From positions 30,814,001 through 30,878,000 of the forward strand of contig OU612068.1 of assembly GCA_914767715.1 (NCBI GenBank): a stretch of DNA of 64,000 nucleotides, given 5' to 3'. Within the stretch, counting starts at the first letter, position 1; each line of letters starts with the position of its first letter. The notes under the pieces were generated by a model. That model was given only the letters and a program-made list of their open reading frames with translations, searched no databases and had not been told where the DNA came from. This document shows, in pieces, positions 15,301 through 30,300 of the stretch. The position numbers and the translations under genes are program-made. This DNA comes from Membranipora membranacea (Eukaryota; Bryozoa; Gymnolaemata; Cheilostomatida; Membraniporidae).

Positions 15301-18300
15301 CCAGTCAAGCCCTCAACGGAGAACACAACTCTGTCCTATCAGAGGTCTACAGGTAGATATACAGCTATACTGTGTGTGAGTGTAGATCAATTCTGATATT
15401 TTCACAATAGGCCCAGGTATCGTCCCTATCAACACTACGGCCATAGAACCCATCTATAGTCGTACCCTACAACCTCTTTTTTCTGTCTACTGTACAAAAA
15501 GCTTGAGCAGAGAGTCCCGTTACCAAATTTAGCTGCTTAGATAGAATGCCGTGGCACAGGTTGATCTAATTATATGGAATTTTCAGACAAGTATTTAAGA
15601 TTCGGCGTAAGCTCGTGACAATGAGACAGAGACTAACCACCAACAGTAACACGTCATCTACATCAAGCCAACACATGAACTCAGCTGAAGGGAGGGGAGA
15701 GTCAGTACCAGCCCCTAACTCATGGCAACAGGATCAGACTAGTGAGGAAATCAGTCTACCATCTGACTATATCTCTGTAGATGGGATGAGATTGGCTGAG
15801 CAGAATATGACCGAACCTGTGAGTAAACTTTTTCATTATCATCCAATCTTCCTCAGTACTCCCATCAGCTTCATTATTATTGTGCTACAACGTGTTTAGT
15901 TCTGTCGTATTTGAACAATTTAATATACAATTAGCGCATGTGACGTATGTTTTATTCAAGGGGTTACTCAGAAATTCATTAAAATCATGGGAGGCTCTGT
16001 CTCTGTCTTTATAGTAACACTCTAATCTCCCAACATAATCATATATTGTTACAGATTGAATCGTTGCCTGAGAGTATAAGACCCCCTACTCGTCGAGGGC
16101 GGCATGACGGGGTACGCCCCAGTCAGGATCGTGATGCTGTTCAGCAGGAAACTCATGCTGAGTCTGGTGTCTCAGACCAGCCTCAGCTCAATGGTGGAGA
16201 GAATGTTAATCAGACAGGAGCTATAGAGACTGTGTTTGTACCTGCCTTCATCGTACAGCGACAGGCTGAATCGTCTCAGGTGGCTGAGACAGAGAATAAC
16301 CAGAGTGTCACACAAGCTGAGAATAACCCTAACATCCTACCATTCGATCTGGACTTTGATCAGAATCATGAAGGTAAGTTGATAGATCAAGTCCGTTACT
16401 CAAGTCCTCATGTTTAAGAGAAGTGTTCTTAAAACCTAAAAATCATGGATAGCATGTATGAGTTGGCATTGTTGGTATGCTTGTTCATCTTCTTATTACA
16501 CAGAGATAATTCACACACCACAAGAAGATTGTACAGTACAGGGAGCTCAGGAGATATATGAGAAGCAGTGTCAGTCTATCATAGATAAATGTAGATTCCT
16601 CATATCTCATGTCAGGCCCTACCTAACAGGTGTGTGATTTAATCAATAAGTATTTTATGTTAATTCTCGAGTACAAATTGTTTTTTAATTACAACTTTTT
16701 AAATTTTATGAACAATCAATTTCCAAGAGTACCTCATTACTACATAGCTATAGGTAAATTCGCGACCTTGGTATATATATTAAATAATCAATAAATAATC
16801 AATGGAAATCCCATTTTCATTGGGAAATCCAACTGAATCCAACTTGAATCCAAGTTGTCTCCCTATCACCAATGAGGAGATAATTGATTGATTATTTATT
16901 GATTATTTAATATATATACCAAGGTCGCGATTTTACCTTATATCACAATATCTTTCAAAGCACATGCATTATTCCCAAAGATTAATAAAACTAAGAAATT
17001 TCCCCAGCATGATATTTGAAGTGACATGAAGTTTGAGTTGTCCACTCAACAATCAAGAAAGGTTAACTTCTTACATTTCTCATACCGACTATCATATAGT
17101 TTGATTTTCCTTATATTATATAATATAACATTATATTTATCATTGTACAGGGAGATATATAGAGTTACTGGATGTGTCTGATAGGACAGTATCAGGAGAT
17201 AATGACCCAGCGGATAACTCACCTAACGCACTCACAACACTGCCTCCTCTATTCAGGAAATTAAATCTGTCAGTGAGGAGCACTCCTGGTATACAAACAC
17301 CTGCTGAGACTATCAGACAGGTCTGTATGGTATAATCTTAGTCATTAAATGACAGATAAAGTGAAGAGTTAGAAATTTAAATCTATCGCCCCCTTTTTGG
17401 CTCTACTATGATATAGATACTACTATATAGACTGATATAGACCTCTTTTAAAATATCTTCTATACTATTGATCTACTATATATCGTCCAGTGAGTGTACA
17501 ATGTTACCAACTATGTGGAATTTAATGACTTATCTCACCAATCCGAACTCAAATTGATGCACATTTTGAGGGTTCCCAAATTATTTTCGATCAATTGCAT
17601 GCATGTGTAGAAGATCATTGACCGGTAAAATGTTGCATTGCTGACTTACAGGACATATATGGTGAGAAACAGCAGCAGACAGTCATCACATTACAGCATG
17701 TACAGGAGGCTCTAAAGGCGCAGCAAGTTAAGACTGCTGCCTCTACTAACCCTACCCACTTTATACTTCATAAGAAGATAGTCCGAGAACTCACTGACTT
17801 CCTGTTCAGTAAGGGCGTAGAAGGTAGCCCCGCATCATTGAGAGAGGCTATGAAAACAAAACAACTCAGGGCTGAGGTAATCTTGCTAATGACACTTTCA
17901 TAAGTGATGATTTCAGAAAGCCTAATACCAACCATGAATAATTAGTTTAATTTTTTTTTTAAACTTTATTGGCATAGTATTTAGTTGATCAGAATGTTTT
18001 TCAAAATTAGTCATCGAGAAAAAAAATTTCAATCAAGATGATCGGAAAGTTATGTTTGAATGATTTGTAGTTGATGATTGAACCTAAAATAAATGGCATA
18101 TTGTTAAAATTAGATGCTATTATATTATCGAAAAAACTATTTAAAGTTGGGTGTAGTTTAAACATGTCTCTCAGAATGAAATTGCGCGAAAAAATTCAAA
18201 ATACTTTGAACTGTCGATCCAAGCAATCTATAAACACGTAGAGGCAGCCCCACACATGAGTAGATAACACATAGCCGACTCCTCACTTATATGGTACATT

Positions 18301-21300
18301 ATATAATCTTGTCTCTGTGGTTTACATGTAGACTAGACTAAAAGCTCTACAGCACATACAGCATCTGTTATCACAGAGTCACCTCTCCCCTAGAACTGAG
18401 ACTGGAGCAGGAGTAGAGAGTGATACAGCGTCAGCTGACTCGTGTCTCATACCCTCTGTAGATATACTGTGGCTTATCGGCTGCTTTAATCTCCATGTAT
18501 TACACTGTGACGGTAGTAATAATACACTACTACAACTATATCACTATCAGGTACTGCTTGTCTTATATGCCTAACTATATGTGTATGTAAAAATGGTACT
18601 GTACTGTCAGCATCATCTAACAAAGCTTCTGTGTCACATTCTGTTTCGGTATTTCTGTCAAATAATAATTAGATCAAGTTTGACCCAGTCTGCCTGATTT
18701 CGGAATTGCTTCCCCACTACTGAAAAGCCGCTTATTAGTGGAGGGGAGCTATTTTAAATGCAGGCGTTTTGGAACAAACTTGCTCTACATAAAATCATTC
18801 ATTGATGATCTGTAATTGTTCATGAAAACACTAACATCGATTCAAGACTGTCCACACCTGCAGATTGATGCCAACTACTTCCAATACAACCTAATCATAT
18901 AACTTCTTGTAGTAATTATTATCTTACGCTCTTTGGTTGATTTCTTACAGGCTGGTATAGAGTGGTCAAGTATTGATAGTCAGATAAATGTGCAGAGAAC
19001 TGTGCATAAAATGTACTCGACTCTAGTCAGAATTCTGGCCAATGAGAGCGACTCTAAAGACTCCCTCGTCTCAGTTCTTATGTTTGCTCTCAGCGCCAAA
19101 TACAGGTCGGTGTCCCTCCTCTCTACTTAACCATTCATGTCAAATAAAATGATACCTAGTGATAAAAAGCTATTCTCTTTTCAATTAATTGTTCAGTTTT
19201 CATCTTATTATTTCTGAGTTGATGCTAGGAAAGCAGCGTATAATAATTATAATACATATACATAAATACAATAAAGCTGTGATAGGTTAAATTGGTTGTG
19301 ATGAATATACAATACAGTCACGATAGATATAAAGGTTTGGGATCTCCAGGTGTCGTTGTTAAGATATGATCTGTTTCTATAAGCTGAGTTTTTATTGCGA
19401 TGATTATTCTGTTGTACAGTTCAGCTGATGTTGATATGATAATCTCTAATGGTCTGCTGCCGATCCTGTCATCGCTGACTGATGTGAGAAAAGTACCTCC
19501 TCACTGTATCTCTCAAGTAGCCCCGAATAACATACAGCATGGTGATAAAATATCTCTGTTCGGACAAGCTACTGCCTGCAGGCTACTTCAGATACTAGCC
19601 ATCAGTGCCGGGTACGTTCTCAGTGCATATGAGTATGTGTGTGCAATCTGGTGTGCTCATGTCTCATCTTATATTTTTCATTGCTAGAGTCTGATATATC
19701 TAACCCATAAGGTTGCGTGTCTCTACTAGCTGAAACACCTGGAAAACTAAACAAATTCCCCTGAGTCGACAGCACTCATTCAGTCATTTGAAATAATTTC
19801 TCTTGATCTTATTTTTCAGGATTCATGCCGGCCAACTTAAATCCTCCACTCTGCAGTCTCTGAGTATTACACTTCACTCACAACTACACGATCATTTCGT
19901 GCTGTGCAAGGATCCGGCCAAAGGTAAGTCAACATCACCGCATGATAAGCAATCAGAATAGGATAAATAACGAGGTGAGGGAGAACGCAACATAGATTGA
20001 ATGTTCCTATCCCACCCCCTCCCTAGCCGTCACTGTACTGATTATTACGTGAGAGTTTGGAGTTGGAGTCACTGTTGGATGGGTAATATTATTATTGAAA
20101 TCGTCAATCAGCTAAATGAACTATCATCAATAGCTATAACAAATATGGAAATAACATTGTGATGGGAAGGAATAACATACTACAGAATAATTCACTAAAG
20201 ATTATCAATTTATCATAGCGATGCTTATGAGTGGTACAGGTTGGTTTTTCATTAATATACCCGTTTCATCAGTGAAATTAGTGGCATCGAATGAGAAAAC
20301 TAATTTATAATAATAAAATGGGTCCTAAGAGAAAACCATGAGAAAACAGAAATGACATGCCTCCCTCCTCCTGACTTGGATTATAAAAATCATTATAATT
20401 GAGAATTGGCTATAGAGTTACTGGCACTGGGTATTCCAATAGCTGATGTATAAAATCATCTTCATGTAATCGTTGGGGAAGAGTGGGGACCATTTTAGTC
20501 TTAGGCCTAGACTGGTCCTGGCTAATTGAAAATTGATGACAGAAATAAGATGGACATGTATTTATCTGTTTTATGTGACTGATGACATAGTTTTGTATCT
20601 GACTGTAGTGGCTGGTGGTGTGGAGAAACTAGAAGGACTTGTTGCTAATCAGCTTGTTTTCGTATCTCGTCTTTTTGCCTCGTCCCGAATATTCCGAGAT
20701 AAAATACCTAACAAGTCTTGGATTTCGCTGCTCCAGAATATCTCTGGCCAAAATCTCAAATCAGGTAGGCTGCATAACTGGTAGATTAAATAATCAAATG
20801 TATAAATGATTTTCTGAACGATACAAACTCAACAACAAAGCGCTATATCCAGATTTGATTACTGCAGTATGACTGTTTTATGTTATATTTGTTGCAAGTC
20901 TGTCCTCAGGGCAGAGCTGGCAACATTTATCATAATATACATATGGTTCAAATGAATCTTTGTAGAACCTAATGTTTACAACTTGAGAACAAAGTTGATG
21001 GCGTTACATTTACTAGCTGTCATCCTACCCAATTACAAGCCTGAAGATAACAACTCAACTAGAAAGGTATATATATTTAACTTTTGGTACACACTTTTTC
21101 TTAACAGTAAAATACAACAACAGCAGTCTTAACGTTTTGTAGTTTGAATAATATCAGCTTATGTATAGCTCCAGGAAACAGTATTACAAATTAAGTCTCA
21201 ATTAGGTTTCGAACCCCTCTATGCTTTCAGTTGGTGAATGAGCTGTTACACAATATATCAGAGAATATGTGGCTGACTGCGCGCCATCTTGTAAAGAGGT

Positions 21301-24300
21301 CATGTGACAGACAGGAGGCCGAGTTAGACCTGAAAATAAGAAAGAGTGCACTGATGACATCATCAGCTACAGAGGAAGTGATGTCAGTGACTGACTCTCC
21401 AAAGGAAAGTCACCTTAATATGGTGAGCGGGGTATTTGTGGCATATTCTCCCCTCTTTGATTTTTTGCTTCATTATGCAAGCCAAATCTCAACTTAATTT
21501 CACTTTATAGTTTCTGAAGTCGAAAATGATCAGTATTTTATGTAGCTGTTCTGCTACCTTGCTAATGGCTTCCAAACATTCAACAAGATTTTACACATTT
21601 AATCATGAGCAGAAGATTTATTTTACACAATGTTTTGATTTATCTTCTCTTTACTTTAGGATGCAGTGTTTGACCCAGATAAGAGTCTGTGTTGTAACGT
21701 AGAGTCTGCTGGAGTACTGACACACGGTAGTGGTGGGCGGGGCTATGGGCTCAGCTGCTCTCCAATCACATCCGGCGTCTATCAGTGGAAGGTTCGCGAA
21801 AACTAAAACGTCATTGAAAAAATAAAAAAAAGCAAAGTCAGTTTTATATCATCAAACAAATAATATTACTAGTTACAGCTCACAGCTACAGAAGTGCAGT
21901 TGGATGGCTCTTACCCAATTCATATACCTATTCCACCATTTCTCTTGTGTTATGACGATTTGCTACTTATTTTTGTAGTTCTTTATTGTGAGAGAGCACA
22001 GGGGCAATGAGGGGACTTGTGTGGGCGTATCAAAGTGGCCCCTCACTGAATATAATCATAGAACCACAGTGGATATGTGGCTATACAGGGCATACAGGTA
22101 TATGTGCTTGAAGATTTCATATGTGCAGATCAATGGATCCTCTGTGGTTGAATGTAATCTCACTGTGTGCAATGCAGAGCTAACATAGCTAAACAATTTA
22201 GCTTGAAGCTGCTATACACTCACATCTTGAATACGTGTAAGACAGTCCTGGATGATTAAGAGTGTAAGAGGAACACCACATTTGTTGTTATCATAAGTAT
22301 ATAAATGTATTTGGATTCGTTGGTGGTGACGTGATAACTTTTCTCCATTTATTTTAGTGGAAATTTATACCATGGGGGAGAGCAGACTGCTACTTTACCC
22401 AGCTTCACACAAGGAGACACAATCACATGTATACTTGATATGGACTCACGCACTTTGTCATTCGGCAAAAATGGAGAAGTGAGTTTAGTGACTTGATTTT
22501 GCTGCCTTATTTGATTGATATAACATATTGGTTAAATGATTATACCAGTCTCCAGGCAGAATTTGTCGAGCACACACAATCATGTAATTTCAACAGGACT
22601 ATTTAAAATCATTTCTATACCTTGCTCCATCTATTTTAGGAGCCTAGGGTGGCGTTTGAGGATATAGAGGCTAATGCTCTGTACCCTTGTGTGATGTTTT
22701 ACAGTACTAATCCTGGTGAGAAGGTAAGATCAATCTCAGTATGTTTATTGGGTAATATGAGAGACTAAGCTTCAGGTGTCGTCATCATGATCTATTGTAG
22801 GCTATAACAATGAAACATGTGATGAGGTAGGGTAATGATTAATACGTTTATAAGTTTAACCCTCGTGATGATGACCTGACACATTTCAGATATTTTGAAA
22901 AGTGAAAATCTTGCAATTACAAATGCATTTTGAACATTGAACTTAAATACTTTTACTAAAATCATTATTCAATTGAGGATACTTAAAGTAGGAAAACAAT
23001 AGCTGAATAAAATACTCGATCCAAAAACCAAGTTATCCTTGGTCTTTGCTGAGCACCGGCCTAGCCTTGTTCAACAAGTACCTATGTTGGAGTTTGACAG
23101 GGTGCAATCTCACAGTTGGTCTGGCGGGGTGGGGTGGGTGTCCTTGGTCTTGGGTATGTGTCGCCTGTTATACGACTTATGTGTATAAATTTGTTTCATG
23201 GCACTGCTAAACCAGAGAGTCCGTAGTAAGTGAGTCTCAGCTTTATGTCAGTTGTACAAATTGAGACATATGCGTTATTTCTTGACAAAGATATTTCCAT
23301 CAGAAATACACACAGGTGTTGGGTTAGTTGATGTAAGTCCCAGTGCTGACCGACTCTATCTAGCTTATACATGTATAAGCTAATTTTGTGCTGATACTAT
23401 TCTCCTACACATGAAAGGATGATTCACACACAACTGCCTCCCATGTTTAGAATTTGTTTACTGCTGTCACTCATGTTTTTATTTACTTTTATTAACTTGT
23501 AGGTTAAGATATCAGACCTGCAGGTACTGGAGACATCTTATAGTTTACCTGCAGGTGATCCATACTGTGCTCCTGAGACTACAGCTATAGTTGAGGCCAA
23601 TATAAGGATATTACAGAATCTAGTAGGGGTGGACTGCTGGACCCACACACTGAATGAGATAATCAGAGAGAGACTCAGGCAGACGAGAGGACTAGTCGAT
23701 ATGATATCACCAGATGATAATAGCCATGACGGTACGTCAGCTCTCATGCTTGGTTTGCATATAATTGCCCATTTATGTTTAATTTTTTCATCATTGATTG
23801 ATTGATTGACTTTATTCTATCACTAGCACTATACGGTGTTGCGAAAAATAGGTTGCAGTCCTTTGCTAATATTCGGAGAAATACTTGCATATGCTGACTT
23901 AAATAATGCACATAGAAAATAAGTCATAATAGTTCTAAAAACTCATTGAGCTTTATGCTCATGGATCTCAGGAAGCTGTCTCTTCCCCGGGAGCTTCGGT
24001 ATTTGGTATGACGGTAGCGACCCAAAGGACATTGTTCAAGAAAATTGTTTATAAAGTGGTCGGAATCATGGATCATCTGTAACATCAGTGTTTTGGTTCG
24101 CTTTTGTATAATATTGGATTGTGTAAAGGCCATAGACACCATAATAAGGATTATTATTATCGCTCATGTTGATTTTATTATTATTATTGTTATTAAGTCT
24201 ATGGTAAAGTCCAATCACATTCATAGCTGATTTGAGATGTGAAGGCTCGGGTAGCTGTAGGCATATATGGAGAACTGAATCCCCCATCTACTGGTATACA

Positions 24301-27300
24301 ATGTACAAAAGAGTGCAAAAATCACAATCAAAAAAGAGTTAGCAAGTCAGAATAATTAACACAATAAATACACATACACCGTAAATATAATAGTTATAAA
24401 ACACTTTAAAATAATTTGGTGACACACAAAAACTTCCACTTTTATACATCAACTAGTGCATACTACTGCTACTACCATCAACCAAAGTAGAGTTAGATAA
24501 AACGGTCAATAATAATTTTACGAGATACTCAAATCATATACCTCATTTTTCCAAAACTGGCATTGCATGATTTTCTGGAAGGCAAAACAAAATTCTTTGG
24601 CCATGTAAGCATATACACATGGATTGAGTAGAGAATTGGTATACCCTATCCAGAAGAAAACATTTTTCATGACTGGACTCATTACTATATTGCTTGTACC
24701 ATCAATAACATAAGAAGTGAAGAAAGGCAGCCAACATAGGAAAAATGTTCCTACAATAGCTGCAACAGTTTTTGTAGCCCGATTTTCTCTCTTGATTGAG
24801 TTACGTGTTTTTTTAGAAGGGTTGTGCCTTGTAACCCGAGACTTGCTGCTTAAAATTTGTTGGCTGCCGGACTTTTGTGCAGCGACGGTGTCACGGTGTG
24901 CTGAATTTTCTGATGTAATAGTTTTGGATTGCTCTTCTTGTGTTTCTGCGATGTAAACCTCATTAGAGTAGCAGTGATCCCTTTGATTAGAGATATTATT
25001 GTTGTCATTGATTGGACTGAAAGCTTGGTTGGTGTGAGTACTTGCCTCACTCTGAGGGTTGGTGTGAGTACTTGTCTCACTCTGAGGATTAATAATCTGA
25101 GAGCCTTGGTGTATTCTCATCTCACTGGTGGTGAAACTACTTATATATCCAGACATTCTACCAACATTGGCTCGCTTTACAAATTTCCTGGCCACATAGA
25201 ATATCCTGATATAGAGGCTAGTAATGACCACAGCAGGAAGGAAGAACGATCCTAATGCCGAGTATATCACATAATAGTGAGAGAAGACAGTGAGGAGGCA
25301 CACAGGCAGCTCGGCGCCTATATCAGCAGTTATCTCAGTGTTTGGCTCAATGCTTACTGTCGAGTATGACGTGTAGTTGGTGGCGCTTGTATCTGTTTCA
25401 TTAGCTGTTGGTTGTAGTGTGCTCTCTCTCCATAAAAGAGCTGGAATACTTATAATAATTGCCAGTAACCACATACAGAGACATATAATTCTACTCCTCC
25501 GTCTAGTCATTAGCTGATGGTAACGTAAAGGATAACATATAGCAATATATCTATCCACACTGATAGCGCATAAGTGCAGTATCGATGCAGTACTTACAGC
25601 AATGTCCGCCAAAAGCCACATATTACAGACAATATCTCCAAATATCCAGTAACCCAGTACCTCGTTGACCGTGGAGAAAGGGAGGACTACTATCGCTACC
25701 AGTAAATCTGCGACTGCTAGTGATAAGATAAATAAGTTACTGACAGTTCTGCGCAGTTTTTTGAATAGAACGACAGCGATGATAACCATACTGTTCCCCA
25801 CTAAGATTCCTAATGTAAACAGTGACAAGCTTAAGATCTTTGCCACCACCTGCCAGGAGCACAGATCCACCATGTTGAGAGCATCAGGGCAGACTAGATT
25901 CTGCCCTACTGAGAAGTTTACTGACATTCTGAATCTTTGATGTACCTTTGTAGAACAATAGCTGATTTTGATTGTCAGGTTGACAGGTCAAACTGATTTA
26001 TTAGTTTTGTCACCATTGAAGTGTCACATAGAGAATAGCTATGACTTTCTCCAATATATCACTCTCTTCTTATATCCTTTCCATTCTAATGACATAACAT
26101 ATAGGGTGATTACGTCAGCTCCACCACACTTCAAATCTGATCATTTCTGAATATTTGTCGCTTCAGTTTCCGTCTGTGTGCATAATTCATCAGGAAATGA
26201 TAACAACTCTAGAAATTAAATTAAATGATAATTCATGACGTTAAAATCTAGGCTTTACGTAGAGAGAGTTGCAGAGAGTTGATGAAAGTTTAATACATAC
26301 GATATGCATCAGCGTAAATATTATAGTCATTCCTATATTAATATGGTACTATGGTAATTTCCTATTGATGTCAGTCAGCGCAAGGTTTCTCTTACAATTC
26401 ACGGTCATTACAGTCGGTATGTAGGAGAAATATTTTATTTCAACTAACACAGAAAATCAGAATTGCTCAGAGATACAACTGTTGGAGAGGGAAGTCTTGA
26501 GTTGATAGATATATTATTAACAAAGCGTTTATGTGAATCCTAATTCATGATAAACGGACAAAAGTTCAAAAACCATTGTTAGTACTTTTCAGAATCAAAT
26601 TACAAAAAATTAGCTGAGTTTTCTAAACAATAGATCTCACTTTGTTGTATTTTCTGTCTGCAGTTTGAATCTCTATTCCAGTATCTATTGATTATGTTTC
26701 AACTGCAACCCAACAACCGAAAATTCAAACCGTAACTTGAGGATTGTAAGTGTTCTTGTACTGACATTAAAGTGTTGTTTTTGTTCAGATACACTTACCT
26801 CGACTGCGTCCGGTGGTGAGGAGAAGGAGAAGAAACCAAAGTCTGGAGATTTAGATCCACTGAGCAGACTCGGGGGAGTTACTGATGATATCGCTATAGA
26901 GGCGCTGTGTAAGGAGGTAAGCTATAGATCCGCTTCTGCTGTTAAATGGTCTCTGTTATGCAGAAGAGTGGAGATATAGAAAACAGCACACTGCTATACT
27001 CTACATGACTATACTCTATACTGCTACACTCTACACTGGTAGACTAAGCAGCAGATCTGGGAAGATGTGTTGGAAGCTCACTCTATACTTAGAGTCCTGG
27101 GAGGTACCGGTGGGAGTGGCTCACTTCCAACTACTACATTTATTAGGGATAGTACTAATCGACCCTTACTGGTAATTTACAATGTAAAAATGCTTTTAGG
27201 ACTTGTAGTGGCCATCCTGGTCATTCTTAACAAAATTTGTAGTTGTTTGATGTTGTTGATGAGATATTAAGAACATGGAAATGCGTCAGGCAGTTAATAA

Positions 27301-30300
27301 CACGAGCATCTATCAGATAAGTCCTCTTATGGCTTGCACTTCCTTTGTATGTGGGGGTTTATCCTCTTTAACACGTCTATTATATGCAGGGCTTATCATT
27401 TTGTGTGTACGTAGCAATCTGCTGATTTTGTGGTCCAGGAGTATCTACCACATGAGTATTATAACTTTATAATATTAACATTAAAATTATATTCTGGGGA
27501 TCAAGAGTGTCAGATGGTCATTTAGCATGGACAGCTGCTTCCAGTTCACCAGCTAATAGATTATTATTTTTTGAATTATTGAGGTTCTGTGCAAAACCAT
27601 ATAAGACCAACTTTGTTATGTGACAACTGCGCTAAACGCACAAATGATATGAAAGGAAGCTAACTTATATACCATTTTGTAATTTCCACTGCTGTATATA
27701 GACACCATTAACATAATTTTATTACATGACACATCATAATAAAAAGGTCACACCATCATTTCTAATTGATGATTGACCTCATTGAGGTGCATTTATTGAG
27801 AGCAGCAAAAAACGTACCAGCAAGCAAAACGCAAAAAAAAATCAGGCAATAATGTAGCAATGTGCAAATCATGACAACATGCCATGATTGTGCAAATGTG
27901 ACAAACACAAATTCGGCAAAAATAATCCGACCATCAACATTTTCAACAGTGTCGGTGGCTAACTTCCAACTGGGTGATATTTTTTAGCAGAAGTGTATTG
28001 CTTGATGAAAAATGAGTCCGTTTGGATTTAGCTATCCAGAATTCTTCAGTATTTTCGTTAACAGTTCCTACTTCAAAAATGAGCTAACACGGCTGGAACA
28101 TTTAAGTGGGAGGCCACCTGAATTTCCAAAGAAATTTCAATAAGTTTTGCCCATGATGAGCTATTATGATTTGGGCAGTATGTCACATTACGCACCTCAA
28201 CAGGGTACCTAACCACATTAGTATGGTTCTTTGGCTACGGATAAATCACCTTAAAAAACAAGAAAATCAAGAGCGTGAAGGGAGATGGGTGGGAAATTTT
28301 CAGAAATAAACTTTCTCACTTGTCTCAATTCTTCAAAGATTGGGTAATAAACACACTAGTTTGCTCGATACATACATTTAGTTTCATATATGATGTCCTA
28401 ACTAGGCCCTTTATCTGATAAGATAACCACCTAATGTTTTATTCTCAGTTACGTACAATAGAGGAGAAGACAATACTAGTTTCTTTAAAACGGAATAATA
28501 AGTTGGCACAAAAAATTGGTAATCAAACATTGTGTTTTATATATTATGCGATATAGAATGTGGCTCAATGTTTCCAGATGTAACGTTTGAATCTGTTTGC
28601 AGGTATGGCCAGTGTTGGTGCTGATCGGAGGGCTGGATGAGGGTTTGAGAGTTGGAGGTGGATGTTCACACATCTCCACACAGAGAGAAGGAATTGTACT
28701 CGGAGTCACCAAGTTAGGATCATCTAATGTCAGAGTTCAGTGGACTGATAGTGATAAAAGTGTCAGGTTTGTCTTATTTCACTCAAATTATCAGAACTTG
28801 TGTCCAGACTTTTCCAAAGGAGTATCCTTGTATAACAAGTGAATTGGTATCAAATCATACTTTCTTATGTCATTTCCATCCATTTATGTCTGATTTCAAG
28901 CCATTTTTAGTTTCTTTTTTCTTATTACACTCAATTGCAGCACAGTTACAATTATATCGATTGAGAGATTTTGTGGGTCTTTTGGAAACACATTTCCAAT
29001 AATCTTTTCATAAATAACTATGTTATGAATAGTTTGAGACTCCTTTATTTTAGTGATGTGGCTTATAATCTGTTGGAGTCCACCCCTAATATATTTGATG
29101 TGACAAAGTTGGGGGTGATCGATGCCACCCTCCTCTCTGATATTGTGAGGTTAGCTAACCTACAGGCTCCGAACACCATACACAGATATCCTAATGATAA
29201 GTTTATCAGTAAGGAGATGGAGGAGCTGGAGAAATCACAGAAGGAACTAGACGCTGAGATCGCTCAGGTTTGTCTGTTCAAATATCTTTTATACAACCTT
29301 TGGTGCATGCTAGGAAATGTTGAACAGAATATAACAGGCAATCAAGGAAAAAGTCTCATCTTGCCCTTCACCAGGTTTGTAAGCTACTTTTACATTTTCT
29401 GCTCTAGCCATCATACCCTCATTAGGTAGTCAAGAGTGCAAAAGTAACAATAAGTGTGATAGGAAGAGGGTTGCAACGAGAATAATTATTTAATTTTACC
29501 ACCTTGACTGCTAGTCCTACTTATCACCCTGTTTATGACAAAACAGAAGGTGGGCTGCCCCTAAAGAGGGACGCAAGTTGCCCGAAGTCCTCGTACTGAG
29601 AGTGTAATACATCCTAGTAAACTAGAATGCATCCTAGAGGTGAGGCCATGGTGGACCTCCTAATCATGAGTGTGCAGCAAGCTGCCAGAAACTGAAACAG
29701 GCACTAATCAGCCATTGGCCATGACACTTTGATCTTAGCCAATAGGCCCTTAGTTTGATACTCAACCATTCAATGTTTATCCTCCTCAGTACTGTGACCA
29801 ACTGCACGCTTCGAAGATGAAGAATGTAGCAATCATATATTTGATACTTTTCTTTTTAATTCAGTTATATGAGGATGATGAGGCAGCGGATCACAATGCC
29901 GATAAGAAATCTGTGGCATCTAGCGCTGCTGATGAAGACTCTGATGATGACAGAGATTTACAAGATAGCAGATCTCCAAGGGAGACAACACCTAATGTAC
30001 ATAGAGCGCATAGGGAATCAACTCCTAATGTACATAGGCAAGGAAGAGAAATGACTCCCAATGTAACTGTGACCGTCTCACAACCAGAAGAAACAACTAC
30101 ACCTGTAACTAACACTGATCATGATAATGTGAACAGGACTAAAGTGAGTGTGCCCAACTATCGTGTCATTGTAATGAGTAGCAGATATAAAAGCTATATT
30201 TAATTTGATATACACTTCATACATGATAACTTGTAACCACTGATATATATATATGTATATATTAGGGAAACATATCTGACCCTGGACGAGCATATGACAA

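Noticed and set aside
27067-27472. Extra HERC1 exons or a small gene
   Set aside because: Joining exon 35 directly to exon 36 restores the conserved EVWPVL motif, and the open frames here have no recognisable homology.
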